Positions 8,112 through 16,562 of a stretch of 64,000 nucleotides of DNA are shown here, piece after piece (positions within the stretch are counted from its first letter, which is position 1; every line of letters starts with the position of its first letter). The notes under the pieces are model-generated. The model made no database searches and had not been told where the DNA came from. It saw only the letters and a program-made list of their open reading frames with translations. The stretch is from CAYRQP01 sp964426545 (lineage in GTDB: Bacteria; Fermentibacterota; Fermentibacteria; Fermentibacterales; JCC-6), in contig CAYRQP010000003.1 in the NCBI GenBank assembly GCA_964426545.1, positions 1-64,000 of the forward strand, in the 5' to 3' direction. The position numbers and the translations under genes were made by a program.

Positions 8112-9260
8112 CTATTGAGCGTAAGGTGAAATATTCCTTAATTTCTCTATTATCAATGGGAGTTCTACCAACACTTTATCGATTTCTTCATTTGTAGTGT
8201 TTCTGCTAAGACTGAACCTTATCGCAGTGTTGGCCCTGAAATCATCTATACCCATTGCTGAAAGAACATAACTCGGAGAAGTACTCCCCGTGCTGCATGC
8301 CGAACCTGACGATACATAAATGTCCTTCATATCAAGCAGAGTAAGAATAGCCTCGCTTTCGCATCCTGCGAATATGATTGTTGCCGTATTAGGCAGTCTC
8401 TTTACATCAGCACTAAGTACAGACGATCCGGGACAACTGTCAAGAATTCCCTTTTCCAGTTTTCTCAGCAGTTTTTTTGTATTCACGACTTCTTCATTCA
8501 GGAATTCCCCTGCGAGTTCTGCGGCTTTCCCCAATCCTACAATTCCGGCAACATTGTAGGTTCCTGCCCTATAACCGTTCTCCTGATGTCCACCGTGAAT
8601 GAATGCCGGAAGTTTTATCCCCTTACGGATAAATAGAACTCCTACTCCTTTGGGACCGTGAAGCTTATGAGACGAGAGACTCAGGAAATCAATATCCATT
8701 TCTGAAATACTAAAGGGTATTTTTGCTACTGCCTGTACGGCATCCGTGTGGAAAAGAGCTCCTCCGGCATGAGCAATTGCACAGGCTTCTTTCACAGGCT
8801 GTATCACACCGGTTTCATTGTTTGCCATCATTACCGATACTATTCCCGTGTATTTATCTACAAGAGTTTCTAATTCTTCCGTAATGAGAACTCCGTTATT
8901 GTCTACTCCGACAATCCCAAGCGGGTGCCCGTGTTTGCTTAGGTATTCCGCCGTGTCAAGAACAGCTGGATGTTCGATCGATGTGGTAACAATACCCGAG
9001 CGGGAGGGATTCATTTCCGAAACACCAAATAATACTGTATTGTCGCTTTCCGTCCCGCCTGATGTGAAAACTATTTCTTCCGCTCTGCACCCCAGGAGAG
9101 ACGCAACTTTTTCTCTGGCTTCCTCTATATGTTCGAATATTCTGTCCCCAAAGGTATGAAAACTGGATGGATTTCCATAGAGTTCATGATTAAACGGCTT
9201 CATTGCTTCAACGACTTCGGGTGCTATCTTTGTTGTGGCATTGTTGTCGAGGTAGATCAT
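8112..9260 (-). CDS. iscS: Cysteine desulfurase (NifS/IscS family)
   Basis: This PLP enzyme takes sulfur from cysteine for iron-sulfur cluster assembly. The 382-residue protein opens with MIYLDNNATT, typical of the family. PLP binds Lys199 in SLSSHKLHGPKGVG, and the persulfide cysteine is C322 in SSGSACSTGS. Other conserved parts include FTSGGTESDN and the cofactor-contacting His101 (IEHP region). The start at 9260 overlaps the stop of the upstream scaffold gene as ATGA; a longer upstream frame only shadows that gene. It is the last gene of a regulator-scaffold-desulfurase operon. Confidence 0.95.
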   Translation of the reverse strand: MIYLDNNATTKIAPEVVEAMKPFNHELYGNPSSFHTFGDRIFEHIEEAREKVASLLGCRAEEIVFTSGGTESDNTVLFGVSEMNPSRSGIVTTSIEHPAVLDTAEYLSKHGHPLGIVGVDNNGVLITEELETLVDKYTGIVSVMMANNETGVIQPVKEACAIAHAGGALFHTDAVQAVAKIPFSISEMDIDFLSLSSHKLHGPKGVGVLFIRKGIKLPAFIHGGHQENGYRAGTYNVAGIVGLGKAAELAGEFLNEEVVNTKKLLRKLEKGILDSCPGSSVLSADVKRLPNTATIIFAGCESEAILTLLDMKDIYVSSGSACSTGSTSPSYVLSAMGIDDFRANTAIRFSLSRNTTNEEIDKVLVELPLIIEKLRNISPYAQ

Positions 9261-9817
9261 TGATTCACTGCCGTTACGTAGACATCTTCGCCGAGTTCTT
9301 CCTTCAGGGCTTCTGCTATTATCGGGCCGGCATTTTTCACATCTGTTTCTATCTGAATGCGCGCGGGATGCACTTTTACTATTTTTATTCCCTGTCCGGA
9401 AAATTGGTCTGCTATCACTGCTTTTAGAAGGGCAAGTACCTTTTCGCGGTTCTCCTTGAAATTCTCCACCGCAGCGGTAAGAGCTTCGTGTCCCATGACG
9501 GAACAATGGTACTTTTCGGCAGGCATGCCGCCAAGTAGCTTGACTATTTCGCTGTTTCTTATTTTGACGGCTTCTGTGAGTGTTCTCCCTTTTGCCAACT
9601 CCGTCAGGGCTGATGCGGATGCAATAGCCCCTGCACAGCCAAAGGTCTGAAACATGATATCTGTTATAACATCATTATCATCCACTTCTATATCCAGCAT
9701 CATTGCATCCCCGCACTGCGGAGAACCAACTTCGGAATGTCCGTCGGGATTTTCCAGTTTCCCGTTATTTCGGGGATTTGTGAAATGGTCCATCAGTTCT
9801 TCTGAGTATTTCCACAT
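9257..9817 (-). CDS. Iron-sulfur cluster scaffold protein (NifU/IscU type) with C-terminal extension
   Basis: Residues 1-125 are an IscU/NifU-N domain with the three cluster-ligand cysteines C35 (SPQCGD), C61 (TFGCAGA) and C105 (KYHCSVMGHEAL). About 60 extra residues follow (125-186) without cysteine, so this is not the classical NifU middle ferredoxin or C-terminal CxxC domain. The extension has an alternating strand-helix pattern (IKIVKVHPARIQIETDV, then a helix) reminiscent of a small alpha/beta domain. The gene lies 20 bases after the Rrf2 regulator gene and overlaps iscS by four bases. Confidence 0.92.
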   Translation of the reverse strand: MWKYSEELMDHFTNPRNNGKLENPDGHSEVGSPQCGDAMMLDIEVDDNDVITDIMFQTFGCAGAIASASALTELAKGRTLTEAVKIRNSEIVKLLGGMPAEKYHCSVMGHEALTAAVENFKENREKVLALLKAVIADQFSGQGIKIVKVHPARIQIETDVKNAGPIIAEALKEELGEDVYVTAVNQ

Positions 9818-9837
9818 AGTATCTGGTTCCTATCTAA

Positions 9838-10284
9838 TCAGTCGTTGAGTTTTCCTTCTGCCAGGTCCATTATGGAATTGGCAGCCAAAAAACCGTGATA
9901 CATGTTCCTTAGTTTGTGCCAGAGAGGACGAGTGAGACAATTTGTCATTAGAATACACTTTTCCTCTGCCCTGTGTCCTCTCGAATGACACCCGTTGTTT
10001 TCCTGTATGCACTCTATTGTCAGGAAGTTTGTTTCCAGAACGCTGATGATATCGTAAAGTGATATCTCTTCAGGTGGTCTGCTTAGGACATATCCCCCAC
10101 CGGGTCCCCTCTTTCCTTTGACGATTTCTCCTGCTCGCAACTTAAGAAATATCTGTTCGAGATACCGGATGGGAACTTTTTCCCTTTCCGATATTTCTGA
10201 TAGATTTATCGTTGTCTCGCCAAAGGCAAACGCAAGGTGACAAAGAGCCCTTAATCCATACCGACTTTTTGTTGATATCAACAT
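9838..10284 (-). CDS. iscR: Rrf2-family transcription regulator, IscR-like
   Basis: The 148-residue winged-helix regulator begins MLISTKSRYGLRALCHLA, the usual Rrf2 opening, and contains RYLEQIFLKLRAGEIVKGKRG (broken here by convention: the recognition segment spans about 40-60) with the wing GGGYVLSRP. Cluster-ligand candidates C92, C99 and C110 plus H104 fall in the expected region, with an additional C116. It probably senses cluster status and represses its own operon, as IscR does in well-studied bacteria. A good promoter lies directly upstream. The specific binding site was not identified. Confidence 0.9.
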   Translation of the reverse strand: MLISTKSRYGLRALCHLAFAFGETTINLSEISEREKVPIRYLEQIFLKLRAGEIVKGKRGPGGGYVLSRPPEEISLYDIISVLETNFLTIECIQENNGCHSRGHRAEEKCILMTNCLTRPLWHKLRNMYHGFLAANSIMDLAEGKLND

Positions 10285-10311
10285 ATTTTCCCCTTCTTTT
10301 ATCGGAAATAG

Positions 10312-10339
10312 ATAATAGTATTAAATCCTGATTTGTCAA
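10312..10339 (-). promoter_or_regulatory. Promoter of the isc operon
   Basis: The minus strand has TTGACA, 16 bases, then TATTAT, about 28 bases ahead of the iscR start codon. The -35 box overlaps the stop codon of the upstream gene at 10336. This is the best sigma70-like promoter match in the window. Confidence 0.65.
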
Positions 10340-10869
10340 CCCTTTCTCTTTTTCCTTATCTCCACATAAACAGCACCGATAACAGCGGCTGATGCAGTAA
10401 TGACCAGCAGAACCAGGAAGATGTGCAACGCATCGAAAAGCGGATCGTCCGGGATTCCCGAGCCGGTAAAAGCAACTGTTACGCTGCATACTGCTGTCGA
10501 GCCGGTGAGGTTCCCGCGGTTGCTGATGATAAGACTCATGCTTCCGAATGCGTCCACCGGAAAACTGAAACTGTCTGAAAGCGAGGATACATACCCCAGC
10601 GTATCTACATCCCATTGAGGGTCATGCACCCACCGGTAATAATCATCTAAATGAAGTAGTAGCAGTTCTACTTTCTGCATCGACGGATATGTACGAATAG
10701 TGCCCTTTATCTCTGTATTTTCTGACTGGGCGGGGGGTATACCGAAGTGAACAACCACATATTCACCCACCGGAATATAAAGTGAATCGTTGTTTATCAG
10801 GAGTATTTCCCCGGCTATTGTCAGTGCAGGGAACACCATCAGCAAATAGACCAACCTCTTTGTTTTCAT
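10336..10869 (-). CDS. Exported single-pass membrane protein, unknown function
   Basis: The 177-residue product has a signal peptide (about 1-19, ending near TIAGE), an extracytoplasmic domain rich in beta-strand residues, and a C-terminal transmembrane helix (about 146-168) followed by the basic cytoplasmic tail RKKRKG. The topology is therefore outside-in with a C-terminal anchor. No family was recognised. The central domain contains several short paired strands and one cysteine. Its stop codon lies inside the isc promoter. The gene is divergent from the acyltransferase at 10937, with about 65 bases between. Confidence 0.65.
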   Translation of the reverse strand: MKTKRLVYLLMVFPALTIAGEILLINNDSLYIPVGEYVVVHFGIPPAQSENTEIKGTIRTYPSMQKVELLLLHLDDYYRWVHDPQWDVDTLGYVSSLSDSFSFPVDAFGSMSLIISNRGNLTGSTAVCSVTVAFTGSGIPDDPLFDALHIFLVLLVITASAAVIGAVYVEIRKKRKG

Positions 10870-10936
10870 ATGCCTTTAGTATAATACCAACTGCCTTGAA
10901 AATAGAGTGCTTTTCATTACTGTTGAAAGGAGAACT

Positions 10937-11896
10937 TTGTACAGGGGTCTTTACTACAGGCTTGTATCTATACTTTCGGGGATTGCGGGCTTTCGCGGGG
11001 CGGAAATGCTTGCACAGTTTCTTTCCGCGGTCAGGCTTAACACCGGCGGGAAACACGCGAAAACCTATCTCGGGCACCTAAAGCGGATATTTCCCGAAGA
11101 GAGCGATAATTGGCGAAAGCATGTTCTCAGGGAATACTGGGTAATACATCAGCGAGCCTTCCTTGGTTTATTCAATTCTGCAAAACTTACACCGGATAAT
11201 TTGGCAGATCGTGTTACCTTTTCCGGATTGGATATTCTGGACAGAGCATTCGAGCGGGGGCGCGGTGTCTTCCTTCTCGTGCCGCATTTCGGTGATGAGA
11301 GAACTCTTCATATTGCCCTTGCTATTGCAGGATATCCCATGCATGTCATTTCTTCTTCTTATGAAGGCGCTCCGGCAGTAGTAAGGAAAGCACGTCTTTC
11401 CGTCAGTCGAAAATGGCATCATGTAGCGTTCCCCAACGACAATCCAAAATGGATATTTGAAACCATGAAGAAGGGAGAAATAATACAGACTGCTCCTACC
11501 GCCTATGGCGGGCCGAAAGGACACTGGGTAGAGAGTTTTGGAGTCCCTGTTCTTGCGTCTTCCACCCCGGTAAGAGTTGCCAAAACAACCGATTGTGCTC
11601 TGGTAGTGGCATTCAACCACGCCCTGCCGGGGTTCCGTCATCACATAGAATTCAAGTCCTTTGAACCGGGCTCTATGGACGAAAAGGGAACCGCCGAACT
11701 CTTTAACCTTCTCGAAGGCATTGGAAGAAAACATCCTGCACAGTATAACTGGATGAATCTCGTCATACGCCACAGGGAAACAAATACTATTACAAGACTC
11801 GGAAACATACCACTCACGGAAAATGTCCTTGAAGAGAAGGCTATGGAGCCGGATTTCAATCCCGAGAATATTCAGGATATCATGAATCTTCCCTGA
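10937..11896 (+). CDS. LpxL/HtrB-like lauroyl/myristoyl acyltransferase family protein
   Basis: This family transfers an acyl chain to lipid A precursors or related lipids at the inner membrane. I start at TTG 10937, preceded by AAAGGAG and giving the family-like opening YRGLYYRLVSIL. A GTG ten codons upstream has no ribosome-binding site. The product is about 319 residues. The active-site region reads VPHFGDER (H117), where the family normally has His-x4-Glu; here the aligned Glu is Arg122, with Asp120 and Glu121 just before it. The later TAYGGPKGHWVESFGVPV segment matches the family substrate region. It may therefore act on an unusual acceptor or be less active. Confidence 0.8.
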   Translation: MYRGLYYRLVSILSGIAGFRGAEMLAQFLSAVRLNTGGKHAKTYLGHLKRIFPEESDNWRKHVLREYWVIHQRAFLGLFNSAKLTPDNLADRVTFSGLDILDRAFERGRGVFLLVPHFGDERTLHIALAIAGYPMHVISSSYEGAPAVVRKARLSVSRKWHHVAFPNDNPKWIFETMKKGEIIQTAPTAYGGPKGHWVESFGVPVLASSTPVRVAKTTDCALVVAFNHALPGFRHHIEFKSFEPGSMDEKGTAELFNLLEGIGRKHPAQYNWMNLVIRHRETNTITRLGNIPLTENVLEEKAMEPDFNPENIQDIMNLP

Positions 11897-12584
11897 CAGT
11901 ATTGGCTACATTTATATCGCTGAACACGGCTGAAAGCAGAAGCAGATATATCCCGCTTAGAATGGGAATCAATCCGAATCCGCTGATTATAAATGGAATT
12001 AACCTTGAACCGGAAACTTTGTCAATGGCATTTTTGGCACTGCTCATGCTTGCTGACGCTTCCATAAATGAGGAGTCAGCCACAAATACTTCGTAGGCAA
12101 GGCTGTCCACGCCCGATGCCACGGAATTCAACTTTACCGGAAGGGGTTCGATGCTTTCAATCAACCGGTCGAGTTTTTCGTTTGCTGAATTTACGGCCGT
12201 GTATCCTGCATTTATTTTCTGAACTACATTATTGATAACTTCTTGACTTATCATATTCGAAATAAGGGATGGAAGATTCTCTATAACGAGCTTTGCGGTA
12301 AGAAAGAAGTCGCCTGCATCATCTGATAACTCCCTGATATCTGTAAGCGTGGAATGAGTTTGTTCGACTATTTCGCTTGTCTGCCTGATGGTTTCTGTTA
12401 CACGCCTTACTAATGATGAAGATGAACCGAAGTTACTGCTCAGCAGATCTATTGACCTTTCCGCACTGCTTATTCCCTGTGTTATGGAATCCAGGCTGTC
12501 GCTGACAGGCTGCCAAATCGCATATCCGGTTATCATCAAAAATACACCTGCAAGAATTGAAAGTACCCCGAGTATTCTGCTCAA
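11880..12584 (-). CDS. Coiled-coil protein with terminal membrane segments
   Basis: The 234-residue product has a transmembrane segment at about 5-26, a long helical region of about 165 residues with heptad-like spacing and many Ser, Asp and Asn, and a second transmembrane segment at about 197-220. Both ends are probably cytoplasmic with the helical stalk outside, or the reverse. Similar architecture is seen in chemoreceptor-like and methyl-accepting stalks, but no signalling hairpin motif is present. The 3' end overlaps the convergent acyltransferase gene by 17 bases. No family was recognised. Confidence 0.65.
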   Translation of the reverse strand: MSRILGVLSILAGVFLMITGYAIWQPVSDSLDSITQGISSAERSIDLLSSNFGSSSSLVRRVTETIRQTSEIVEQTHSTLTDIRELSDDAGDFFLTAKLVIENLPSLISNMISQEVINNVVQKINAGYTAVNSANEKLDRLIESIEPLPVKLNSVASGVDSLAYEVFVADSSFMEASASMSSAKNAIDKVSGSRLIPFIISGFGLIPILSGIYLLLLSAVFSDINVANTVREDS

Positions 12585-12702
12585 CCAGACATAAATTGTT
12601 TTAATTTTATCTCCCTGCGTCTGTGTCAGTAGATTCTAACAGCACATTCTATACTATATTACAGATACACTGATTTTCAAATATTAAAACGGAGGGGGTT
12701 TC

Positions 12703-13440
12703 GTGATCAATAGTGTCATCTCTGTAGCAATAAAAGCAGGAAATATCTTAAGAGAATCTGATACCCGTGACCTTAGAGTCTCATTGAAAAGTAGGTTTGA
12801 AATAGTCACTTCTGCAGACCTTGCATCAGAAAAATATTTAAAAACCGCTCTTGGAGAAATCTCTCCCGATGCCGCCTTTGTGGGAGAAGAGAGTTGGAAC
12901 GGGATTTTGCCTGATGCTCCCTACTGGATAGTCGACCCGCTCGATGGAACAAACAACTATACTCACGGATACCCGGTTTATTGTGTGAGTATTGCCCTTT
13001 GGGATGGCTCTGACGTTGTATTGGGATGTATTTATGACCCCACCCGGAATGAAGTCTTCCATGCAGAAAAAGGCAAAGGTGCTTTTTTGAACAATCAGAT
13101 AGTAGCAGTTTCGGAAACAGAAGATCTTTCTGAGTGCATTCTCGCAACAGGGTTTCCATATGACAGGCACGAAGAAGGCAATGAACTCGATCTGAGTACA
13201 CTTAAGTACTTCCTGAAGAGAGTTCAGGGTATCAGAAGAAGCGGTTCGGCCGCTTTGGATCTTTCTTATGTGGCTTGTGGAAGGCTGGACGGTTACTGGG
13301 AAGAGACGCTTCAACCCTGGGATATGGCTGCAGGCGTTCTTCTGGTACGGGAAGCCGGTGGAACTGTCACTGCCTTTGATGGTACTCAATGGTCACCGCG
13401 TTCCACCGGGATTAGGGCTTCTAACGGAGTTACTATATAG
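12703..13440 (+). CDS. Inositol monophosphatase family enzyme
   Basis: This is a magnesium-dependent phosphatase of the IMPase/SuhB/CysQ superfamily with 245 residues, close to the usual size. Metal-binding motifs are intact: GEES at 61-64, DPLDGT at 78-83 and WDMAAG with D207. The start is GTG at 12703, preceded by GGAGGG. The substrate cannot be read from sequence; inositol-1-phosphate, 3'-phosphoadenosine 5'-phosphate and fructose-1,6-bisphosphate are all used within the family. A nucleotidyltransferase resembling inositol-phosphate cytidylyltransferases lies 4.3 kb downstream, which hints at inositol metabolism. An inverted-repeat element follows the gene. Confidence 0.92.
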   Translation: MINSVISVAIKAGNILRESDTRDLRVSLKSRFEIVTSADLASEKYLKTALGEISPDAAFVGEESWNGILPDAPYWIVDPLDGTNNYTHGYPVYCVSIALWDGSDVVLGCIYDPTRNEVFHAEKGKGAFLNNQIVAVSETEDLSECILATGFPYDRHEEGNELDLSTLKYFLKRVQGIRRSGSAALDLSYVACGRLDGYWEETLQPWDMAAGVLLVREAGGTVTAFDGTQWSPRSTGIRASNGVTI

Positions 13441-13456
13441 ACGTAAAGGTGACGTA

Positions 13457-13532
13457 AAATTAAGTAGGGACACCTTAGGGGATAAAATTAAGAGGGACAG
13501 TCCCTCTTAATTTTCGGGGCTATGGTGTCCCT
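13457..13532. repeat. REP/MITE-like nested palindrome, copy B
   Basis: A perfect 15-base palindrome with one central base spans 13484-13514 (arms AAAATTAAGAGGGAC and its complement). It is enclosed by a second inverted repeat, AGGGACACC at 13466-13474 and GGTGTCCCT at 13524-13532. AAAATTAAG also occurs upstream at 13457. The GGGACA core and TTAA-rich flank relate it to the other three copies. It separates the phosphatase from the MATE gene and contains the first possible ATG of that gene. Confidence 0.7.
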
Positions 13533-13551
13533 CTTTTTGTATATTCGCTCA

Positions 13552-14937
13552 ATGAAATACAGCAATACAGAGATGCTGGGGACAATGCCGGTGGGGAAAC
13601 TTCTGGTGAAACTCTCCACGCCTGCTATTATCGGGATGGTTGTCAATTCTCTCTACAACCTCGTGGATACCATTTACGTCGGAAACATTGGTCAGGGAGA
13701 AGGGACTCTATCTCTGGCAGCCCTTGCCGTGTGTTTTCCCATTCAGATGTTTCTTCTTGCCGTGGCTCAAACCGTTGGCATAGGTTCTGCATCCATCATA
13801 AGCCGCCGTCTTGGTGAAAAGAGAGATGAAGAAGCATATAAAGTAGCATCTTCCTCTTTCATTCTTATCGCTGTACTTGGGCTACTGCTCTCTATTGCCG
13901 GACTGGTTTTTCTGACACCTATTCTCAAACTCTTTGGAGCCAATTCTGCCATACTCCCGTTTGGCAGGAATTATCTCTCCATTATTCTCATAGGCGGGGT
14001 TTTCTGGACAATTACCATATCATCCAATAATCTTGCGCGGTCTGAGGGTAATACAAAAGTTGCGATGATCTGCATGATTATCGGTGCCTGCGTGAATATC
14101 ATACTCGACCCCATCTTCATCTTCGTTCTGGATATGGGTATCAGGGGGGCGGCAATTGCTACTGTCATTGCTCAGTTCATTGCATTCCTATGGATTACAA
14201 ACTATTTCCGAAGCGGAAGAAGCAATCTCAGAATCAGGCGGGAGTATCTTGTTCCAAGGCTCCAGCGGGCACTGGAGGTAATTAGAATAGGTTCACCCTC
14301 TTTTGCGCGGGTTGTAGCAGGTAGTTTTCTTGCCATCGCTGTCAACAATGCTGTTATGTACTATGGGAATGAAAATGAAGTGTATCTTGCTGTTCTCGGA
14401 GTAACAAATAGAATCCTCATTTTTGCTCTGATGCCGCTTTTCGGTCTGGTTCATGGTATTCAGCCTGCCGTAGGATACAATTATGGAGCCAGGAACTTTA
14501 CACGCGTGAAGAAATCGATTCTCTGCGCACTTGGAGCGGCTACCGTCTTAACAACATTCTTCTATATCCTTTTCGAAGTATTCCCGGGATTCATCCTTGA
14601 TATTTTCAGCAATGACCGGGCTTTGATTACTGCCGGTATTCCGATTATGAGGACAATTGTGGCTGTAATGCCCCTTATCGGGTTTCAGGTTGTGGGAGCA
14701 AGTGTCTTCCAGGCGCTTGGCAAAGCCGGTATTGCATTAATCCTGTCGACCTCGAGGCAGTTGCTGTTTCTTGTCCCACTCGTCTTTATTCTGCCGCAGT
14801 TTTTCTATCAGCGATTGGATGGAGTATGGTGGGCTTTCCCGGGGGCTGACATACTTGCTTCTGCTGTCACAGGGTTTTTCCTTCTAAGGGAATTCAGAAA
14901 GATGAAGTCGCACTCCGAAACCCTGGATTCCGTGTGA
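13552..14937 (+). CDS. MATE-family multidrug/Na+ efflux transporter
   Basis: The 461-residue integral membrane protein is about the usual MATE length with twelve predicted membrane segments in two homologous halves. Family features include LSTPAIIGMVVNSLYNLVDT near the N terminus, GIGSASIISRRLGEK, and the second-half HGIQPAVGYNYGAR. I start at 13552 (MKYSNTEML) because an earlier in-frame ATG at 13522 lies inside the repeat element and adds ten residues unlike the family. It exports cationic compounds or drugs in exchange for sodium or protons. The actual substrate is unknown. Confidence 0.92.
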   Translation: MKYSNTEMLGTMPVGKLLVKLSTPAIIGMVVNSLYNLVDTIYVGNIGQGEGTLSLAALAVCFPIQMFLLAVAQTVGIGSASIISRRLGEKRDEEAYKVASSSFILIAVLGLLLSIAGLVFLTPILKLFGANSAILPFGRNYLSIILIGGVFWTITISSNNLARSEGNTKVAMICMIIGACVNIILDPIFIFVLDMGIRGAAIATVIAQFIAFLWITNYFRSGRSNLRIRREYLVPRLQRALEVIRIGSPSFARVVAGSFLAIAVNNAVMYYGNENEVYLAVLGVTNRILIFALMPLFGLVHGIQPAVGYNYGARNFTRVKKSILCALGAATVLTTFFYILFEVFPGFILDIFSNDRALITAGIPIMRTIVAVMPLIGFQVVGASVFQALGKAGIALILSTSRQLLFLVPLVFILPQFFYQRLDGVWWAFPGADILASAVTGFFLLREFRKMKSHSETLDSV

Positions 14938-15013
14938 TATTTATCTGACATAGCTCTTTCAATGTATCATATTCGAATATTGTAATCATCAATTCTAATC
15001 TAAGGGAGAAAAA

Positions 15014-16555
15014 GTGAAATCTCTATTTTTGTTACTGCTTGCTGCAACGTCCGTTTTTGCACTATCGGTAAGTACACCGCACGAAGCTGCAAATCTTGTT
15101 TATTCCCATATACTCGACAGCAAAATAGAAGACAGGTCTGTTCTTTCATATCCGGAAATGCTGACTGAGGGGCAGACTGTCACTACGTGGAATACTGAAA
15201 TGGATGTACCTTTCGATTCATGGCTCATTCTGATAGATGACAAGGCTCTTGCCAACTGGGAACATAAGTGCAGGTGGATATTTGTTTCTCCCGATGGTAA
15301 CACAGAAATCTTTCATATGACAACACCGCCGGATTTCCTGCCAAAAATGACAATCGATTATACTTCCCTGCCGGAATATTCTCCGGGCAGGTCCAATCTT
15401 CTGGACTGGTTTGTATCTAATCCCCGCAACACCGACGTTGAAAACTGTAAAGCCCTCATTATTTCAGGAGGAGCAAATTCGGGAAACAATCACGAGAGAT
15501 ACTACGGCGATGTGCAGTTTTTGTACCTTACACTTACGCAGGATTACGGCTACACAAATGATGATATTATTATCTGTTTTGCCGATGGTCTGAATCCAAA
15601 CCCCGACCAATCCGGAGGTGTAAATTCCAACCCTGACCTCGATGGCGATGGAGTCGATGACTTCGACTATGACGCAACTCTTGGAAGCGTTACAAATGCC
15701 CTTGCAGAGATGGCTACTCTGGCGGGTCCAGAGGATCATGTTCTCATATATACGACCGACCACGGCGGCAATGGCAAATACGGACCACCCGAAGTGTTTC
15801 TCAATCTCTGGAACAGTGAGACTCTCAATGATGACACATTCGACACCTTTATAGATACCTTCGACTGCGCCTCCCTGCATGTTGTCATGGAGCAATGTTA
15901 CTCAGGTGGATTTGGAAATGAAGTAATCCCTGCAACCGGACAGGAAGACAGAACCTTCGGATCTGCGGCTAATGCCTATGAATCATCGTGGGCGGGTGCC
16001 ACATATCCGGAATACGATGAATGGGTATACTGGTGGACCGGTGCTATGCACGGTTCCACACCTCCCGGTGGTTCTTATCCCGGCGGACCTGTACCGTATG
16101 ATCCGGATGCCAACACCGATGGTTTTGTCGATTACGGAGAAGCCTGGGATTGCGCATATGTATGGGATTCATACGCTCAAAGCGGTCAGGAGCATCCGCA
16201 GTATGATGATGATCCTGATTCCTGCGGTTCGCTTTACTGGCTTGGCGGAGCTATCCCCTCTCCCGGAATCGAAAACTCTGAAGGTCTTTCTCTTCCTGTC
16301 ACAGGTAATTTAACCATATCTGTCAATCCTGTTTCAGCTGTAGCTTCAGTTATTTTCAGTCTTGGCGAGTCTGTTCCCCTTGAACTTGCTGTTTATGATA
16401 TTGGCGGAAGAGTAGTCGATGTACTGCTGGATGGCGAACTGTCCGCGGGCGAACACTCCATTGTGTGGAATACCGGAGCAATCTCATCAGGTGTTTACAT
16501 AATCAGGCTTCATGCAAGAAATCAGATACTTACAGCGAGAGCTGTGAAATTCTAA
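15014..16555 (+). CDS. Secreted clan CD (legumain/caspase-like) cysteine protease with C-terminal sorting-type domain
   Basis: The 513-residue product starts with a signal peptide (1-16). A catalytic region at about 140-400 shows the clan CD dyad: H250 in TTDHGGNG and C295 in VVMEQCYSGGF, each after a hydrophobic strand, as in legumain and gingipain-type enzymes. A DLDGDGVDDFD calcium-type loop lies at 208-218. Residues 425-513 form a beta-sandwich tail ending in GVYIIRLHARNQILTARAVKF-type strands (last strand at 505-513), resembling type IX secretion or FlgD-like sorting domains of FCB bacteria. Secretion by such a system is inferred; no secretion genes are in view. Confidence 0.82.
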   Translation: MKSLFLLLLAATSVFALSVSTPHEAANLVYSHILDSKIEDRSVLSYPEMLTEGQTVTTWNTEMDVPFDSWLILIDDKALANWEHKCRWIFVSPDGNTEIFHMTTPPDFLPKMTIDYTSLPEYSPGRSNLLDWFVSNPRNTDVENCKALIISGGANSGNNHERYYGDVQFLYLTLTQDYGYTNDDIIICFADGLNPNPDQSGGVNSNPDLDGDGVDDFDYDATLGSVTNALAEMATLAGPEDHVLIYTTDHGGNGKYGPPEVFLNLWNSETLNDDTFDTFIDTFDCASLHVVMEQCYSGGFGNEVIPATGQEDRTFGSAANAYESSWAGATYPEYDEWVYWWTGAMHGSTPPGGSYPGGPVPYDPDANTDGFVDYGEAWDCAYVWDSYAQSGQEHPQYDDDPDSCGSLYWLGGAIPSPGIENSEGLSLPVTGNLTISVNPVSAVASVIFSLGESVPLELAVYDIGGRVVDVLLDGELSAGEHSIVWNTGAISSGVYIIRLHARNQILTARAVKF

Positions 16556-16562
16556 GCGGTAT

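Noticed and set aside
11168..11773. Long minus-strand open frame inside the acyltransferase gene
   Set aside because: Composition is not protein-like, and the plus-strand gene has family motifs throughout.
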